From the NCBI RefSeq assembly GCF_001421015.2, contig NZ_CP013023.1, positions 2,039,501 through 2,103,500 of the forward strand: 64,000 nt of DNA, given 5' to 3'. Under the pieces are notes generated by a model. That model was not told where the DNA came from, did no database searches, and was given only the letters and a program-made list of their open reading frames with translations. How positions within the stretch are numbered: the stretch's first letter is position 1; every line of letters begins with the position of its first letter. The DNA comes from Paenibacillus bovis. Its GTDB lineage: Bacteria > Bacillota > Bacilli > Paenibacillales > Paenibacillaceae. Made by a program: the position numbers and the translations under genes. Shown piece after piece: positions 1 to 9,720 of the stretch.

Positions 1-869
1 CGGTACGTGAACAGCAGGATAATCGTGCGCGTATGCTGATTTCCTGTCCGGATGGGCCGGGGATTGTCTCGGCAGTATCACGTTTTCTGTTTGAGCATGG
101 AGCGAATATTGTGCAGTCCGATCAGTATACGATGGACCCTGACGGTGGCATGTTCTTCATGCGCATCGAATTTGATCTGCCGGAGCTGGCTGTCAATCTG
201 ACAGGAGTAAAGCAGGATTTTGAGGAGATTGCTGGACGGTTCCAAATGAAATGGGTAATCAATGAAGTCAGCCGCAAAAAGAAACTGGCTATCTTCGTAT
301 CCAAAGAAGATCACTGTCTGGTTGAGCTGCTTTGGCACTGGCAAGCAGGAGATCTGGATGCTGATATTGCGATGGTAATCAGTAATCATAATGATATGCG
401 TACTTACGTAGAATCTTTTGGCATTCCATTCCATCATATTCCGGTAACCGCAGATACCAAGCAGGAAGCCGAGCGTCGTCAGCTGGAAGTGATCGGTTCG
501 GATATTGATCTGATTGTGCTGGCTCGTTATATGCAGATTATTTCTCCAACCTTTATCGAACATTATCGCAATCGGATTATTAATATTCATCATTCATTCC
601 TGCCAGCCTTTGTCGGTGGCAAACCGTATGCCCAGGCTTATAATCGCGGAGTGAAGATTATCGGTGCGACCGCTCACTATGTAACTGAAGAATTGGATGG
701 CGGCCCGATTATCGAACAGGACGTGCAGCGTGTCAGTCACCGGGATAATGTCAATGAACTAAAACGGATCGGCCGTACAATTGAACGTGTGGTGTTGGCA
801 CGCGCTGTGCAGTGGCACACGGAAGATCGTATCCTGGTGCATCAGAACAAGACAGTCGTATTTAACTAA
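1..869 (+). CDS. purU: Formyltetrahydrofolate deformylase PurU (5' end outside window)
   Basis: Hydrolyses 10-formyl-THF to THF and formate, supplying formate for PurT-type purine synthesis and balancing one-carbon pools in the cytosol. The reading frame is open from base 3, upstream of the first ATG at 33, and family members have about 20 residues before the conserved SCPDGPGIVSAV segment, so the true start lies outside the window. An N-terminal ACT domain (about bases 33-270) precedes a formyltransferase-type catalytic domain with INIHHSFLPAF, GATAHYV and LDGGPIIEQD motifs, carrying the catalytic Asn, His and Asp. The C-terminus ENKTVVFN-like end matches Bacillus PurU. A terminator follows, so it is the last gene of its transcript. 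Confidence 0.95.
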   Translation, partial: VREQQDNRARMLISCPDGPGIVSAVSRFLFEHGANIVQSDQYTMDPDGGMFFMRIEFDLPELAVNLTGVKQDFEEIAGRFQMKWVINEVSRKKKLAIFVSKEDHCLVELLWHWQAGDLDADIAMVISNHNDMRTYVESFGIPFHHIPVTADTKQEAERRQLEVIGSDIDLIVLARYMQIISPTFIEHYRNRIINIHHSFLPAFVGGKPYAQAYNRGVKIIGATAHYVTEELDGGPIIEQDVQRVSHRDNVNELKRIGRTIERVVLARAVQWHTEDRILVHQNKTVVFN

Positions 870-939
870 AACGGTATGTTCAAAATAAACCGATGCAGAA
901 CGATTGCAGTAGGTTTGTAGCAGCAAGATCGTACAGGTC

Positions 940-972
940 AAGCCATCCTTATTATTAGGATGGCTTTTTTCT
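940..972 (+). terminator. Rho-independent terminator after purU
   Basis: A 10-bp perfect stem (AAGCCATCCT / AGGATGGCTT) with a short AT-rich loop is followed by a run of six T. It ends the purU transcript. Confidence 0.85.
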
Positions 973-1024
973 GCTCGTACTATATTCTGTTTAGAATACT
1001 TCACTATAATCTTTAAATGCCAAA

Positions 1025-1090
1025 ACTCCTTCTGATTGCCTGCTAAAGATGGTCTGCTCAGGCATCATCTGGCTTACAGAAGGAGTCTTT
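1025..1090. terminator. Long imperfect hairpin, probable terminator of the minus-strand membrane gene
   Basis: Outer arms ACTCCTTCTG (1025-1034) and CAGAAGGAGT (1077-1086) are perfectly complementary; an inner pair TGCCTG (1037-1042) and CAGGCA (1059-1064) is nested inside. On the minus strand the hairpin is followed by TTTTGG, and on the plus strand by CTTTG, so T-tracts are weak. It lies between the ends of purU and the convergent membrane-protein gene, which supports a terminator role. A structured RNA or palindromic repeat is also possible. Confidence 0.5.
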
Positions 1091-1141
1091 GTTATACATT
1101 CTTAACGTACCGTTAATATTGATATGCTACGGTAATGAATA

Positions 1142-1591
1142 TTAACGTAGTCGATATGCTCCGGCATTCGATCCGCGGCGTACATACCCATAACCAAACA
1201 GCCCCAGTACAATCCCGTATAGTACATGTCCAGCCAGCCAATACATATAGGCAGTCATATCATTTACCTGTGGTACCCGGTCGGATAGCATCGCAAGCGG
1301 AAAAAATAGCAGGGAAGAAGCAGCTCCGATCAGCAAACCACTGATCCAGGGATGCGGCCAGCGATTGATCCACAGCCGGTAAATAAACCCGAGCACAATC
1401 GATACAGCCAGATGCAGAGCGAATTCCAGCCATTCAGGCAGACGATCCGGCAGGCCAGGGACAAAATCAATATTCAGCAGCATCGTATATACACCCGAAC
1501 CCGTCAGCAGCTGAATCCATTTCAAAAAAAATCCCAGCACCATCCCGCTGACAAGACCTGCAATAATCCCTTGCAGCATATATCTTTTCAA
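1142..1591 (-). CDS. Small multi-pass membrane protein of unknown function
   Basis: About 149 residues with four probable membrane segments: roughly residues 5-25, 50-75, 80-105 and 115-140. The start is a TTG at 1591, chosen because an AGAGGAGG ribosome binding site lies 8 nt upstream; longer in-frame starts have no such site. The general layout (Gly-rich first helix, HPWISGLLIG, a final HVLYGIVLGLFGY helix) recalls small inner-membrane families such as YqhR or YagU, but I cannot assign either. It is monocistronic, convergent with purU and divergent from tkt. No catalytic motif is visible. Confidence 0.75.
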   Translation of the reverse strand: MKRYMLQGIIAGLVSGMVLGFFLKWIQLLTGSGVYTMLLNIDFVPGLPDRLPEWLEFALHLAVSIVLGFIYRLWINRWPHPWISGLLIGAASSLLFFPLAMLSDRVPQVNDMTAYMYWLAGHVLYGIVLGLFGYGYVRRGSNAGAYRLR

Positions 1592-1822
1592 AATGTCGTC
1601 CTCCTCTTTTAGTAGATAGGATATTGGGTATAAATACAAAGGAGTGAAATAACGATATGGTAAACTGCCGAGACAAGTGTTACAATGGACAAAGGGTTAA
1701 TAAGTCAAATTGAAAGACTCAACAAGAATCATTTCATTTGAGACCATTGCATAGATGAACTTGTATCAGATGAAATAGGGTCTGAGCACCTCGCTTTACC
1801 AAGAAGAATGAGGAGGATTAAC

Positions 1823-3880
1823 ATGACTGACAAGAAACAAGAGCAAGAACAAAGCATTAGCCAATCCGGCAACTCCAACGTGGACAATCTCGCGATCTCC
1901 ACGATCCGTACACTCTCGATCGATGCGATCGAAAAAGCAAACTCCGGACATCCAGGTATGCCAATGGGCTCCGCGCCAATGGGTTACCAGCTGTTCGCTA
2001 AAACAATGACACACAACCCGGCTAACCCTACATGGGTAAACCGTGACCGTTTTGTACTGTCTGCAGGTCATGGCTCTATGCTATTGTACAGCCTGCTGCA
2101 CCTGTCCGGCTACGGTCTGGAAATGGATGAAATCAAACAATTCCGTCAATGGGGAAGTAAAACTCCAGGTCACCCTGAGTATGGTCACACTGCTGGTGTA
2201 GACGCAACTACAGGTCCTCTGGGTCAAGGCGTAGCCATGGCAGTAGGTATGGCGCTGGCTGAATCCCACCTGGCGGCAACTTACAATAAAGGCAACGCTA
2301 ACGTAATCGACCACTTCACTTATGCAATCTGTGGCGATGGCGACATGATGGAAGGCGTAGCAAGTGAAGCAGCTTCCATGGCTGGTCACATGAAACTGGG
2401 CAAACTGATCATGATGTACGATTCCAACGATATTACGCTGGATGGTAAAGCAGGTCTGTCCTTCTCCGAGAACGTAGAAGACCGTTTCAAAGCTTACGGC
2501 TGGCAAGTACTGCGCGTAGAAGACGGTAACGATCTGACTGCACTCGCAGCAGCACTGGAAGAAGCAAAATCCGATACTTCCCGTCCAACACTGATTGAAG
2601 TGAAAACAGTGATCGGTTACGGTAGCCCGAACAAACAGGGTATCGGCGGCCACGGTGGTACGCACGGTTCCCCACTGGGTTCTGCAGAAGCCAAACTGAC
2701 CAAAGAATTCTACGAGTGGACATACGAAGAAGATTTCTATGTACCGGATGAAGTTCGTGAATACTTTGCAAAAGTTAAAGAGCGCGGCGTTGAAGCCAAC
2801 AAAGCATGGGACGAAATGTTTGCCGAGTACAAAAAAGCAAACCCTGAGCTGGCTGCACAATTTGAATCGGCATTCTCCGGTAACCTGGCAGATGGCTGGG
2901 ACAAAGAACTGCCATTCTACAGCACTGAAGACAAAGCAGTATCCACACGTGTTGCTTCCGGTAACGCACTGAACGGTCTGATCAATGGTGTACCTCAACT
3001 GGCCGGCGGTTCCGCTGACCTGGAGAGCTCCACAATGACTCACCTGAAAGGCCTGGAAAACTTCACACCTGAAACACGCGATGGCCGTAACATCTACTTT
3101 GGTGTACGTGAATTCGCAATGGCAGGCGCAATGAACGGTATTGCACTGCACGGTGGTATCAAAGTATTCGGCGGTACGTTCTTCGTATTTACCGATTACC
3201 TGCGTCCAGCAGTACGTCTGGCTGCTCTGATGGGTCTGCCTGTAACCTATGTACTGACTCACGACAGTATCGCTGTTGGTGAAGACGGTCCTACACACGA
3301 ACCAATCGAACAACTGGCTTCCCTGCGCATCATTCCAGGTCTGACTACAATCCGTCCTGCGGATGGTAACGAGACATCTGCTGCATGGGCTCATGCTATG
3401 GAAAACAAAGGTGGCCCAATTGCGCTGGTTCTGACTCGTCAAAACCTGCCGATCCTGCCTGGTACAGTAGAAGGCGTACGCGAAAACATCAAAAAAGGTG
3501 CTTACGTTGTATCCGACGCTAAAGGCGGACAACCAGCAGTACAAATTATCGCAACAGGTTCCGAAGTGCAGCTGGCTGTTAAAGCTCAAGAAGCACTGGC
3601 AGCTGAAGGCATCGAAGTACGCGTTGTCAGCATGCCAAGCTGGGAACTGTTCGAAAAACAAGATCAAGCTTATCGCGATTCCGTTATTCTGCCAGATGTT
3701 AAAGCTCGTCTTGCGATCGAGATGGCTCAAACATTCGGTTGGGAACGTTATGTTGGCGACAAGGGCGCAATCCTGGGTATCACTACCTTTGGTGCTTCCG
3801 CTCCTGGCGACCGCGTAATGGCCGAGTACGGATTCACTGTAGATAATGTAGTACAGAAAGTTAAAGGACTGCTGTCCTAA
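1823..3880 (+). CDS. tkt: Transketolase
   Basis: Thiamine-diphosphate enzyme of the non-oxidative pentose phosphate pathway; moves two-carbon units between ketose and aldose phosphates. The 685-residue length is typical. Visible motifs are [13 protein letters not shown] near residue 85, the ThDP/Mg motif GDGDMMEG about residue 171 with the distal Asn in YDSNDIT, and the transketolase signature [17 protein letters not shown] near residue 485. The ATG at 1823 is preceded by AGGAGG at 1811-1816, so it is preferred over the ATG at 1808, which precedes the binding site. Codon use is strongly biased (no TTA, CTA or TCA over about 550 codons), as in highly expressed genes. A terminator follows immediately. 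Confidence 0.97.
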   Translation: MTDKKQEQEQSISQSGNSNVDNLAISTIRTLSIDAIEKANSGHPGMPMGSAPMGYQLFAKTMTHNPANPTWVNRDRFVLSAGHGSMLLYSLLHLSGYGLEMDEIKQFRQWGSKTPGHPEYGHTAGVDATTGPLGQGVAMAVGMALAESHLAATYNKGNANVIDHFTYAICGDGDMMEGVASEAASMAGHMKLGKLIMMYDSNDITLDGKAGLSFSENVEDRFKAYGWQVLRVEDGNDLTALAAALEEAKSDTSRPTLIEVKTVIGYGSPNKQGIGGHGGTHGSPLGSAEAKLTKEFYEWTYEEDFYVPDEVREYFAKVKERGVEANKAWDEMFAEYKKANPELAAQFESAFSGNLADGWDKELPFYSTEDKAVSTRVASGNALNGLINGVPQLAGGSADLESSTMTHLKGLENFTPETRDGRNIYFGVREFAMAGAMNGIALHGGIKVFGGTFFVFTDYLRPAVRLAALMGLPVTYVLTHDSIAVGEDGPTHEPIEQLASLRIIPGLTTIRPADGNETSAAWAHAMENKGGPIALVLTRQNLPILPGTVEGVRENIKKGAYVVSDAKGGQPAVQIIATGSEVQLAVKAQEALAAEGIEVRVVSMPSWELFEKQDQAYRDSVILPDVKARLAIEMAQTFGWERYVGDKGAILGITTFGASAPGDRVMAEYGFTVDNVVQKVKGLLS

Positions 3881-3899
3881 TATCGTTTGACCTTAAAAG

Positions 3900-3936
3900 G
3901 TGCAGAAGTGGCCCAGCGCCACTCTGCGCTTTTTTC
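3900..3936 (+). terminator. Terminator after tkt
   Basis: A GC-rich hairpin formed by GCAGAAGTGGC and GCCACTCTGC (one bulge) is followed by six T. It separates tkt from ppnP. Confidence 0.8.
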
Positions 3937-4018
3937 TAATCCATATTACAGCATGGTTTGTGGCAAGGCGGGGATACCCGGTGTTTTCCATTTGATCATA
4001 GGGGAGCGGTATAAACGG

Positions 4019-4330
4019 ATGAGTCAATTTGAACAGGTGACAGTAATCAAGGAAGCCAATATTTATTATGAAGGCAAGGTAACGAGCAGAACGGTTTTGC
4101 TGCCGGATGGCAGTAAAGTTACGCTGGGCATTATGATGCCGGGCAGTTATGAATTTGGAACCGATCAGCATGAGACGATGGAGATTCTGTCCGGTCAGCT
4201 CTCGGTTCAATTGCCGGGTACAGAAGAGTGGCTGCATATCGATGGACAGTCTGCTTTTGAAGTGCCTGCCAATACCCGATTCAAGCTGGAAATCAAAACG
4301 GTGACCGATTACTGCTGCTCCTATTCCTGA
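4019..4330 (+). CDS. ppnP: Pyrimidine/purine nucleoside phosphorylase (PpnP/YaiE family)
   Basis: Small single-domain cupin of 103 residues that matches the PpnP (DUF1255) family, which phosphorolyses several nucleosides to base and ribose 1-phosphate. Visible family features are the N-terminal [13 protein letters not shown] strand, the central [24 protein letters not shown] segment and the C-terminal F-VPA-T-F-L stretch ending in Tyr-Cys. The frame stays open upstream to 3887, but the family starts here and a GGGGAG sequence precedes the ATG by about 12 nt. It follows tkt, which would handle the pentose it releases; the link is suggestive only. Confidence 0.9.
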   Translation: MSQFEQVTVIKEANIYYEGKVTSRTVLLPDGSKVTLGIMMPGSYEFGTDQHETMEILSGQLSVQLPGTEEWLHIDGQSAFEVPANTRFKLEIKTVTDYCCSYS

Positions 4331-4694
4331 TAAGCTTTAATAAACAATCAGGTAGCAAAAGGGCTTTCACCGAATAATGCTGCATCAGTCGGACTATTCA
4401 GGCAATCCAAAAAGCAGAATCATTAAGAAAGCGCATATGCGTGCACCTCATGTAATGATTCTGCTGGATGGTTGTTGTGGATCAAATTCTGCTGTCTGCT
4501 GCATTGGCATAGACAAGATAACGGTGTCTATGCTGTATCTCATTGGCATCAATGCGTTCAGGCTCTATAGTCAATTATGACTGTGGTGACCTAAACGTAG
4601 AGTTCTGCTGGATAAGCTCTGGATGAGGCGAGCTTGCGATCGGCATTAACCTGCTTGCTTGATTCCAGAGAAGTTATCTTTGGACATCAACAGG
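4331..4694. other. Non-coding stretch with several inverted repeats
   Basis: No convincing gene. It contains a perfect 13-bp inverted repeat, AGCAGAATCATTA (4413-4425) and TAATGATTCTGCT (4453-4465), whose 27-nt loop itself holds the palindrome CGCATATGCG. A second perfect 9-bp hairpin, GCATAGACA (4507-4515) and TGTCTATGC (4525-4533), and a 7-bp pair CTCTGGA/TCCAGAG (around 4618 and 4670) follow. None has a T-tract. A 67-codon open frame on the plus strand (4377-4580) has no ribosome binding site and overlaps the repeats. Confidence 0.6.
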
Positions 4695-5591
4695 TTATAG
4701 TGATTTGCCGTTAATCGTCTGACCAATCCATTCTTCGTAGCATTTGGCGATAACGGACAGATCATCGTCACCATAGCCTTTGGACTGCCCTGTCTGAAAC
4801 AGACTTTTGGCCAGATTCAGCATAGGCGCAGGTACGCCATTCTTGTCATTGAGTGCCGAAGCAAGCTTGAGATCCTTGAGCATCAGCGCCAGGGAGAATT
4901 GGTTGCTGTAGTCGCCGTCAATAATTTTCTGGCCTTTTAACTCAATGGTACGGCTGTTGGCAGCACCGTTGCGAATCAGCTGCAGGAATGCGGAAGGGTC
5001 GATACCGCCTTTGGAAGCAATTGCAAATGCTTCGGCCAATGCGACAGTGTGAATACCGACCATGGTATTATGCGCGAGCTTGGCAGTAGCACCACTGCCA
5101 TTTGGCCCCATTGGAATAACGAGTCGTCCCAGCGTATCAAATACGTCCTGGTGGGATTCTATCGCTTCGGGATTGCCGCCTACCATGAATACGAGTGTGC
5201 CATCAATAGCTGCCGGTTTGCTGCCGGTTACCGGCGCGTCCAGATAGATGCCGCCGCGTGCGTGAACATCGGCAGCGATTTCGAGAGCGAGCGGTGGAGA
5301 GACGGTGCTGCAATCCATAACAGTTAATCCCTGCTGCACCGCAGCAATAATACCATTTTCACCCTGATATACTTCATAAATGGAAGCATCATCGCTAACA
5401 ATGGTGATCACCATATCCTGTCCTTCGGCAGCTTCGCGCGGCGTATGTACCTGCCGTGCACCCTGCTGAACAAGGGATTCCGCCTTGGCTGCGGTACGGT
5501 TATAGACGGTTAGCTCAAATCCTTTTTTGAGTAAATTTTCTGCCATGGGCAGACCCATGGTACCCAGACCGATAAATCCGATTTTTTTCAT
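4695..5591 (-). CDS. NAD(P)-dependent beta-hydroxyacid dehydrogenase (3-hydroxyisobutyrate dehydrogenase / tartronate semialdehyde reductase family)
   Basis: Reversible oxidation of a beta-hydroxyacid such as 3-hydroxyisobutyrate or D-glycerate; the exact substrate cannot be read from sequence. The 298-residue protein begins with the Rossmann motif GFIGLGTMGLPMAENL, has the substrate loop DAPVTGSKPAA near residue 122 and the catalytic-lysine motif GATAKLAHN near residue 170, all diagnostic of the family. The start at 5591 is set by GGAGG nine nt upstream; the frame extends 43 codons further without support. It is a single minus-strand gene facing away from pgi. The gap 3' to it holds only inverted repeats. 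Confidence 0.88.
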   Translation of the reverse strand: MKKIGFIGLGTMGLPMAENLLKKGFELTVYNRTAAKAESLVQQGARQVHTPREAAEGQDMVITIVSDDASIYEVYQGENGIIAAVQQGLTVMDCSTVSPPLALEIAADVHARGGIYLDAPVTGSKPAAIDGTLVFMVGGNPEAIESHQDVFDTLGRLVIPMGPNGSGATAKLAHNTMVGIHTVALAEAFAIASKGGIDPSAFLQLIRNGAANSRTIELKGQKIIDGDYSNQFSLALMLKDLKLASALNDKNGVPAPMLNLAKSLFQTGQSKGYGDDDLSVIAKCYEEWIGQTINGKSL

Positions 5592-5927
5592 AGCATCGTT
5601 CCTCCGTCTCTTTATGTAATCCAAAATATGCCTGCTCTGCCGGCTGCCGGATGCTTGCAATACGGGAATCATCCGGTCATACTTAAAAGCAGAAGTGGCC
5701 TGTCCCGTTAAGTGTAGCATGTACGGCTGCCGGTTGGGTATAGGCAGGCGATGGATCGCATATACGGAATTGCTGAGGATTCATTTGCTGTCAAAGGTGT
5801 CATCCGGTATTCGGTCAGGGTACATATTCAGGTAGGCCATATAGGGCAGAACACAGCATCATGCAGCAGACCGATCTGTTAAAGGTCGGAATATGCAAAT
5901 AATTTATTTTGGGAGGGTAACAATATT
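5592..5927. other. Divergent intergenic region between the dehydrogenase and pgi
   Basis: Carries the divergent promoters of both genes. No strong -35/-10 pair, riboswitch or cre site stands out on reading. The pgi ribosome binding site GGGAGGG is at about 5909-5916. Confidence 0.45.
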
Positions 5928-7283
5928 ATGTCTAAAAAAGTGAAATTTGATTACAGCAAAGCTCTTTCTTTTGTCGCTCAACATGAAGTGGATTATTTTG
6001 CAGAGCCGATTCGCCTGGCTCACGAACAACTGCACAATGGTACTGGCGCAGGCTCCGACTATCTGGGCTGGATCGACTTGCCTAACAACTATGACAAAGA
6101 AGAATTCGCACGCATTCAAAAAGCGGCTGCCAAAATTCAGAGCGACTCCGAAGTACTGATCGTTATCGGTATCGGTGGTTCTTACCTTGGCGCACGTGCA
6201 GCGATCGAGATGCTGACACATTCCTTCTATAACGTACTGCCAAAAGACAAACGCAAAACACCGGAGATCTACTTTGCCGGTAACAATATCAGCTCCACTT
6301 ATGTAAATCATCTGCTGCAGGCTATCGAAGGCAAAGACTTCTCCGTAAACGTAATTTCCAAATCCGGTACAACAACAGAGCCGGCTATTGCTTTCCGTAT
6401 TTTCCGTGCGGAACTGGAGAAAAAATACGGTAAAGAAGAAGCACGCAAACGCATCTATGCTACGACTGACCGTGCCAAAGGCGCACTGAAAACACTGGCA
6501 GATGCAGAAGGCTACGAAAGCTTCGTTATTCCTGATGATGTAGGTGGACGTTACTCCGTGCTGACACCGGTAGGTCTGCTGCCTATCGCAGCAGCTGGCG
6601 TTAACATCGAAGAAATGATGCAGGGTGCTGCAGACGCTGCCAAAGAATACAGCAACCCGAACGTTGCCGAGAACGAGAGCTACCAGTATGCAGCGGTTCG
6701 TAACGCACTGCATCGCAAAGGTAAAGCAATCGAGATTCTGGTAAACTATGAACCATCCCTGCACTTCGTATCCGAATGGTGGAAACAACTGTACGGCGAG
6801 AGCGAAGGTAAAGACTTCAAAGGTATCTTCCCGGCAGCTGTTGATTTCTCGACAGATCTGCACTCCATGGGTCAATTTATCCAGGATGGAAGTCGTAACA
6901 TCTTCGAAACCGTTATTCAGGTTGAAGAAGTGGCAAGTCATATTACAATCGAAGAAGATCCGGAAGATCTGGATGGTCTGAACTTCCTGGCTGGCAAAAC
7001 ACTGGATTTCGTTAACAAAAAAGCATTCCAGGGTACACTGCTGGCACATACCGACGGACAGGTGCCTAACCTGATCGTTAATATTCCGGACCAGACTCCA
7101 TATTCCTTTGGTTACCTGGTGTACTTCTTCGAAAAAGCTTGCGGTATCAGCGGATATCTGTCCGGCGTGAATCCGTTTGACCAGGAAGGCGTAGAAGCTT
7201 ACAAAAAGAATATGTTCGCATTGCTGGGTAAACCAGGCTTTGAAAAGCAAAAAGCGGAACTGGAAGCAAGACTTTCCGAGTAA
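5928..7283 (+). CDS. pgi: Glucose-6-phosphate isomerase
   Basis: Interconverts glucose 6-phosphate and fructose 6-phosphate, in glycolysis and gluconeogenesis. The 451-residue length matches the short Firmicute form. Visible motifs are [12 protein letters not shown] near residue 80, [14 protein letters not shown] near 145, [14 protein letters not shown] near 205 and [17 protein letters not shown] near 305. GGGAGG precedes the ATG by about 12 nt. Like tkt it avoids TTA, CTA and TCA codons throughout, a sign of high expression. It is transcribed alone. Confidence 0.97.
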   Translation: MSKKVKFDYSKALSFVAQHEVDYFAEPIRLAHEQLHNGTGAGSDYLGWIDLPNNYDKEEFARIQKAAAKIQSDSEVLIVIGIGGSYLGARAAIEMLTHSFYNVLPKDKRKTPEIYFAGNNISSTYVNHLLQAIEGKDFSVNVISKSGTTTEPAIAFRIFRAELEKKYGKEEARKRIYATTDRAKGALKTLADAEGYESFVIPDDVGGRYSVLTPVGLLPIAAAGVNIEEMMQGAADAAKEYSNPNVAENESYQYAAVRNALHRKGKAIEILVNYEPSLHFVSEWWKQLYGESEGKDFKGIFPAAVDFSTDLHSMGQFIQDGSRNIFETVIQVEEVASHITIEEDPEDLDGLNFLAGKTLDFVNKKAFQGTLLAHTDGQVPNLIVNIPDQTPYSFGYLVYFFEKACGISGYLSGVNPFDQEGVEAYKKNMFALLGKPGFEKQKAELEARLSE

Positions 7284-7375
7284 TTATGGAAGGTTTTGCA
7301 TGAAACCAGCGTAAAGCCGGTTTAAAAGTCTTTTCCAATAAGCTACTTTTGATGTAAAATAGGATAAACTTCATG

Positions 7376-7419
7376 AAGAAAGCAGTTCTCGGGCAGCGAT
7401 GCCAGGGAGCTGCTTTCTT
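7376..7419 (+). terminator. Hairpin terminator after pgi
   Basis: Perfect 10-bp arms AAGAAAGCAG (7376-7385) and CTGCTTTCTT (7410-7419), extended by TTCTC/GGGAG pairing, form a stem typical of a terminator, although the following tract is only TTCTTGAT. Confidence 0.65.
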
Positions 7420-7563
7420 GATACCTAAATATATTGTATGATATCTTTAGTAACCTGGAAGGTATTGGTACATTTGGAGTGAGATACACTGCTCTGATGG
7501 CCAGTACAGGGATTAGTGAATACTGCCTGCATATCAGGCAGGTACGGTAAGGAAAGGATTATC

Positions 7564-8214
7564 ATGACAACAGACAAACCCGAACGCTACAAGACCATAC
7601 AACAAGCTGGGGACAAAGAAATTGTGATTAAAAAATCCCGGTTTATCGGTCACTCCAAGCCCGTTGCTACCGAAGAAGAAGCACTGGAATTTATTGAAAG
7701 TATCAAAAAACAGCACTGGAATGCTACGCATAACTGCTCTGCCTATCTGATCGGCTCGCGGGGCGAGATTCAGCGTCAGTCGGATGATGGCGAACCGAGC
7801 GGAACCGCAGGCAAGCCTATTCTGGAGGTGATCAAAAACCAGGGATTACAGGATATCGTTATTGTCGTAACCCGGTATTTTGGTGGAATCATGCTGGGTG
7901 CCGGTGGATTGATCCGGGCTTATACCGACGGAGCCGTTGCTGCGATCGAAGCAGGAGAAGCTATTACACGTGTACTGCATCAGGAAGTAAAGGTTGAACT
8001 GGATTATACCTGGCTTGGCAAAGTAGAGAATGAGCTGCGCAGCCGGGGCATCCGTATGGGTGATACCGCTTTTACCGATAAAGTGATTCTGAACTGTCTG
8101 CCGGTTGCCAGCGAAGCAGAGGCATTCCGGGAATGGATGACTGATCTTACGCAGGGACAGTCATTGATCACGACAGGCGAGCAGCTTTATTTTACAGAAG
8201 AACAAGAGAAATAG
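7564..8214 (+). CDS. yvyE: YigZ/YvyE family protein (IMPACT-type N-terminal domain, UPF0029)
   Basis: 216-residue protein of the IMPACT/YigZ family; its biochemical role is not established, though ribosome-related translational functions have been proposed for the family. The N-terminal UPF0029 domain shows KKSRFIGHSKPV, KKQHWNATHNCSAYLIG, the hallmark DDGEPSGTAGKPILEV and VVTRYFGGIMLGAGGLIRAY; a smaller alpha/beta domain of about 70 residues follows. The start at 7564 is set by AAGGAAAGG; the frame extends 16 codons upstream without a site. It stands alone between pgi and a TetR gene. Confidence 0.92.
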   Translation: MTTDKPERYKTIQQAGDKEIVIKKSRFIGHSKPVATEEEALEFIESIKKQHWNATHNCSAYLIGSRGEIQRQSDDGEPSGTAGKPILEVIKNQGLQDIVIVVTRYFGGIMLGAGGLIRAYTDGAVAAIEAGEAITRVLHQEVKVELDYTWLGKVENELRSRGIRMGDTAFTDKVILNCLPVASEAEAFREWMTDLTQGQSLITTGEQLYFTEEQEK

Positions 8215-8315
8215 AGCAGAACCGGGTGCGATGATAGTATAGATCTGTGTAGAATCACAGACATAGCCGGCGCATCTGATCTGACTATGCAAAATGCTTG
8301 AAGGGGAATCATACT

Positions 8316-8897
8316 ATGGCACGTAGAGCGGTAGAGCAGGAGTTATCCAGGGAGAGAATTTTAGAGGCTGCCAGACATCTGTTTGTAACAAAGGGGTATC
8401 GTGCAATCTCGATGCGTAGTATTGGTCAGCATCTGGGCTACAGCCATGGTTCACTGTATTATCATTTCAAGGAAAAAGCGGAGCTGTTCTATGCGATTGT
8501 AATGGAGGACTTTGATCATCTCTGCTATCTGCTGCAGGAGGTCAAGGAAGCACCGGAGCAGCCGGAATGGAACAAGGTAGAGCGCCTGCTGATTGAATTT
8601 ATTCGTTTTGGACTGGATAATGCCCATCAGTACGAGATTATGTTTATGATCCGTGATGAAGAGCTGTTAAGCTATTGTCGTGCAGAACAGGCACGCTGCT
8701 TTGAATTGTTCTCGTCGATTGTTCGGCAGCATATGGATGTGACCGAGCATACGCTGGAAGCGATGCATACGGTACCGCTGAGTCTGTTTCTGTCGATTCA
8801 CGGATTCATTTCCTATTATATTCAGGATCGCGTTACCTATGATGAGATCCGGCCTGCAGCGATTGCCCATGTCAAAACGCTCTGCAGGGTATTATAA
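8316..8897 (+). CDS. TetR/AcrR family transcriptional regulator
   Basis: 193-residue DNA-binding repressor. The N-terminal 60 residues hold a helix-turn-helix (RERILEAARHLFVTKGYRAISMRSIGQHLGYS, then SLYYHFKEKAELFYAIV) typical of TetR_N. The C-terminal ligand-binding half is alpha-helical with no recognisable ligand class; it includes a Tyr/Phe-rich stretch near the end. The start is placed after AAGGGGA; an earlier TTG at 8298 would itself overlap that site. The target is unknown: the neighbours are yvyE and, convergently, yjbQ, neither an obvious efflux partner. Confidence 0.88.
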   Translation: MARRAVEQELSRERILEAARHLFVTKGYRAISMRSIGQHLGYSHGSLYYHFKEKAELFYAIVMEDFDHLCYLLQEVKEAPEQPEWNKVERLLIEFIRFGLDNAHQYEIMFMIRDEELLSYCRAEQARCFELFSSIVRQHMDVTEHTLEAMHTVPLSLFLSIHGFISYYIQDRVTYDEIRPAAIAHVKTLCRVL

Positions 8898-9052
8898 GAG
8901 GAAGCCGATAATGGAAGAAATTATTCAAAGCGGGCGCAGCATACCAAGAGGGGCATTCCTCTATCTTGGCACTTTAAGGCTTTGCCCTGTCAAAACGTTG
9001 AATCCCTATAGTAAAATGGCAGCAATCCCACCTGCCGACAATCAGATACTAG

Positions 9053-9107
9053 AACACAAAAGGCGACTGATCCGCATCCTGTATGCAGAGCAGTCGCCTT
9101 TTGTGTT
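9053..9107. terminator. Bidirectional terminator between the TetR gene and yjbQ
   Basis: A perfect 17-bp stem, AACACAAAAGGCGACTG (9053-9069) and its complement (9091-9107), rich in A on one side and T on the other, lies between two convergent genes and can serve both. Confidence 0.85.
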
Positions 9108-9125
9108 CGGTCTCATTCGTTTGTA

Positions 9126-9527
9126 TCAGCCTTGCATGATTTTGATCATGTATTCCCGCTGGCGCGGCCCATCGAATTCGCAGAAATAAATACCCTGCCA
9201 GCGTCCGAGCAGCAGCCTGCCATCCTGAATAATAATGGTCTGGGAAGGGCCGGTAGTGATCGATTTGAGATGCGAAGCCGTGTTGCCTTCCATGTGGCGA
9301 TATTTGGGATGCTCCCAGGGATAGACTTCATCCAGACGCATCAGCACATCATGCTTCACATCTGGGTCTGCATTCTCATTGATTGCAATTCCGGCAGTCG
9401 TATGCGGACAATAGACAATCGCTATGCCTTCCTGTATGCCGCTCTGGCTTACTTTGGAGGAGACTTCTCTTGTAATATCTCTCATTTCATCGCGTTTGCG
9501 GGTTGAAATCTGCATCGTATACAGCAT
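9126..9527 (-). CDS. yjbQ: YjbQ/UPF0047 family protein
   Basis: 133-residue trimeric beta-fold protein. Members complement thiamine-phosphate synthase mutants weakly, which explains the database name secondary thiamine-phosphate synthase; the physiological role is unknown. Family motifs are CPHTTAGIAINENADPDV near residue 48, HMEGNTASHLKS near 85 and the C-terminal LLLGRWQGIYFCEFDGPR. The start at 9527 follows AGAGGGA; ten extra upstream codons lack support. It is monocistronic. Confidence 0.92.
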   Translation of the reverse strand: MLYTMQISTRKRDEMRDITREVSSKVSQSGIQEGIAIVYCPHTTAGIAINENADPDVKHDVLMRLDEVYPWEHPKYRHMEGNTASHLKSITTGPSQTIIIQDGRLLLGRWQGIYFCEFDGPRQREYMIKIMQG

Positions 9528-9720
9528 CGATATCCCTCTTTTCCTACTTTTTTTCAAGATGATTCTTAGAATGAAGAATCCAGGTGTTCCAACTTCATTT
9601 TAATCCTTATTTGGACTCATTTCTATTCAGATATTACCTCATTACACCGGAATCAATCAGATATACAGTCAACGCTAGCCAATACCAGCGTCAAATAAAA
9701 GTGCAAAACATAATTCCAGA

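Noticed and set aside
2081..3730. 549-codon open frame antisense to tkt
   Set aside because: It is in codon register with tkt and exists only because tkt avoids TTA, CTA and TCA; the translation (Cys/Phe/Gln-rich) resembles no protein and has no ribosome binding site.
4377..4580. 67-codon frame after ppnP
   Set aside because: No ribosome binding site, and it runs through inverted repeats; no protein-like composition.
5904..7250. 448-codon open frame antisense to pgi
   Set aside because: Same explanation as for tkt: a mirror of biased codon use.
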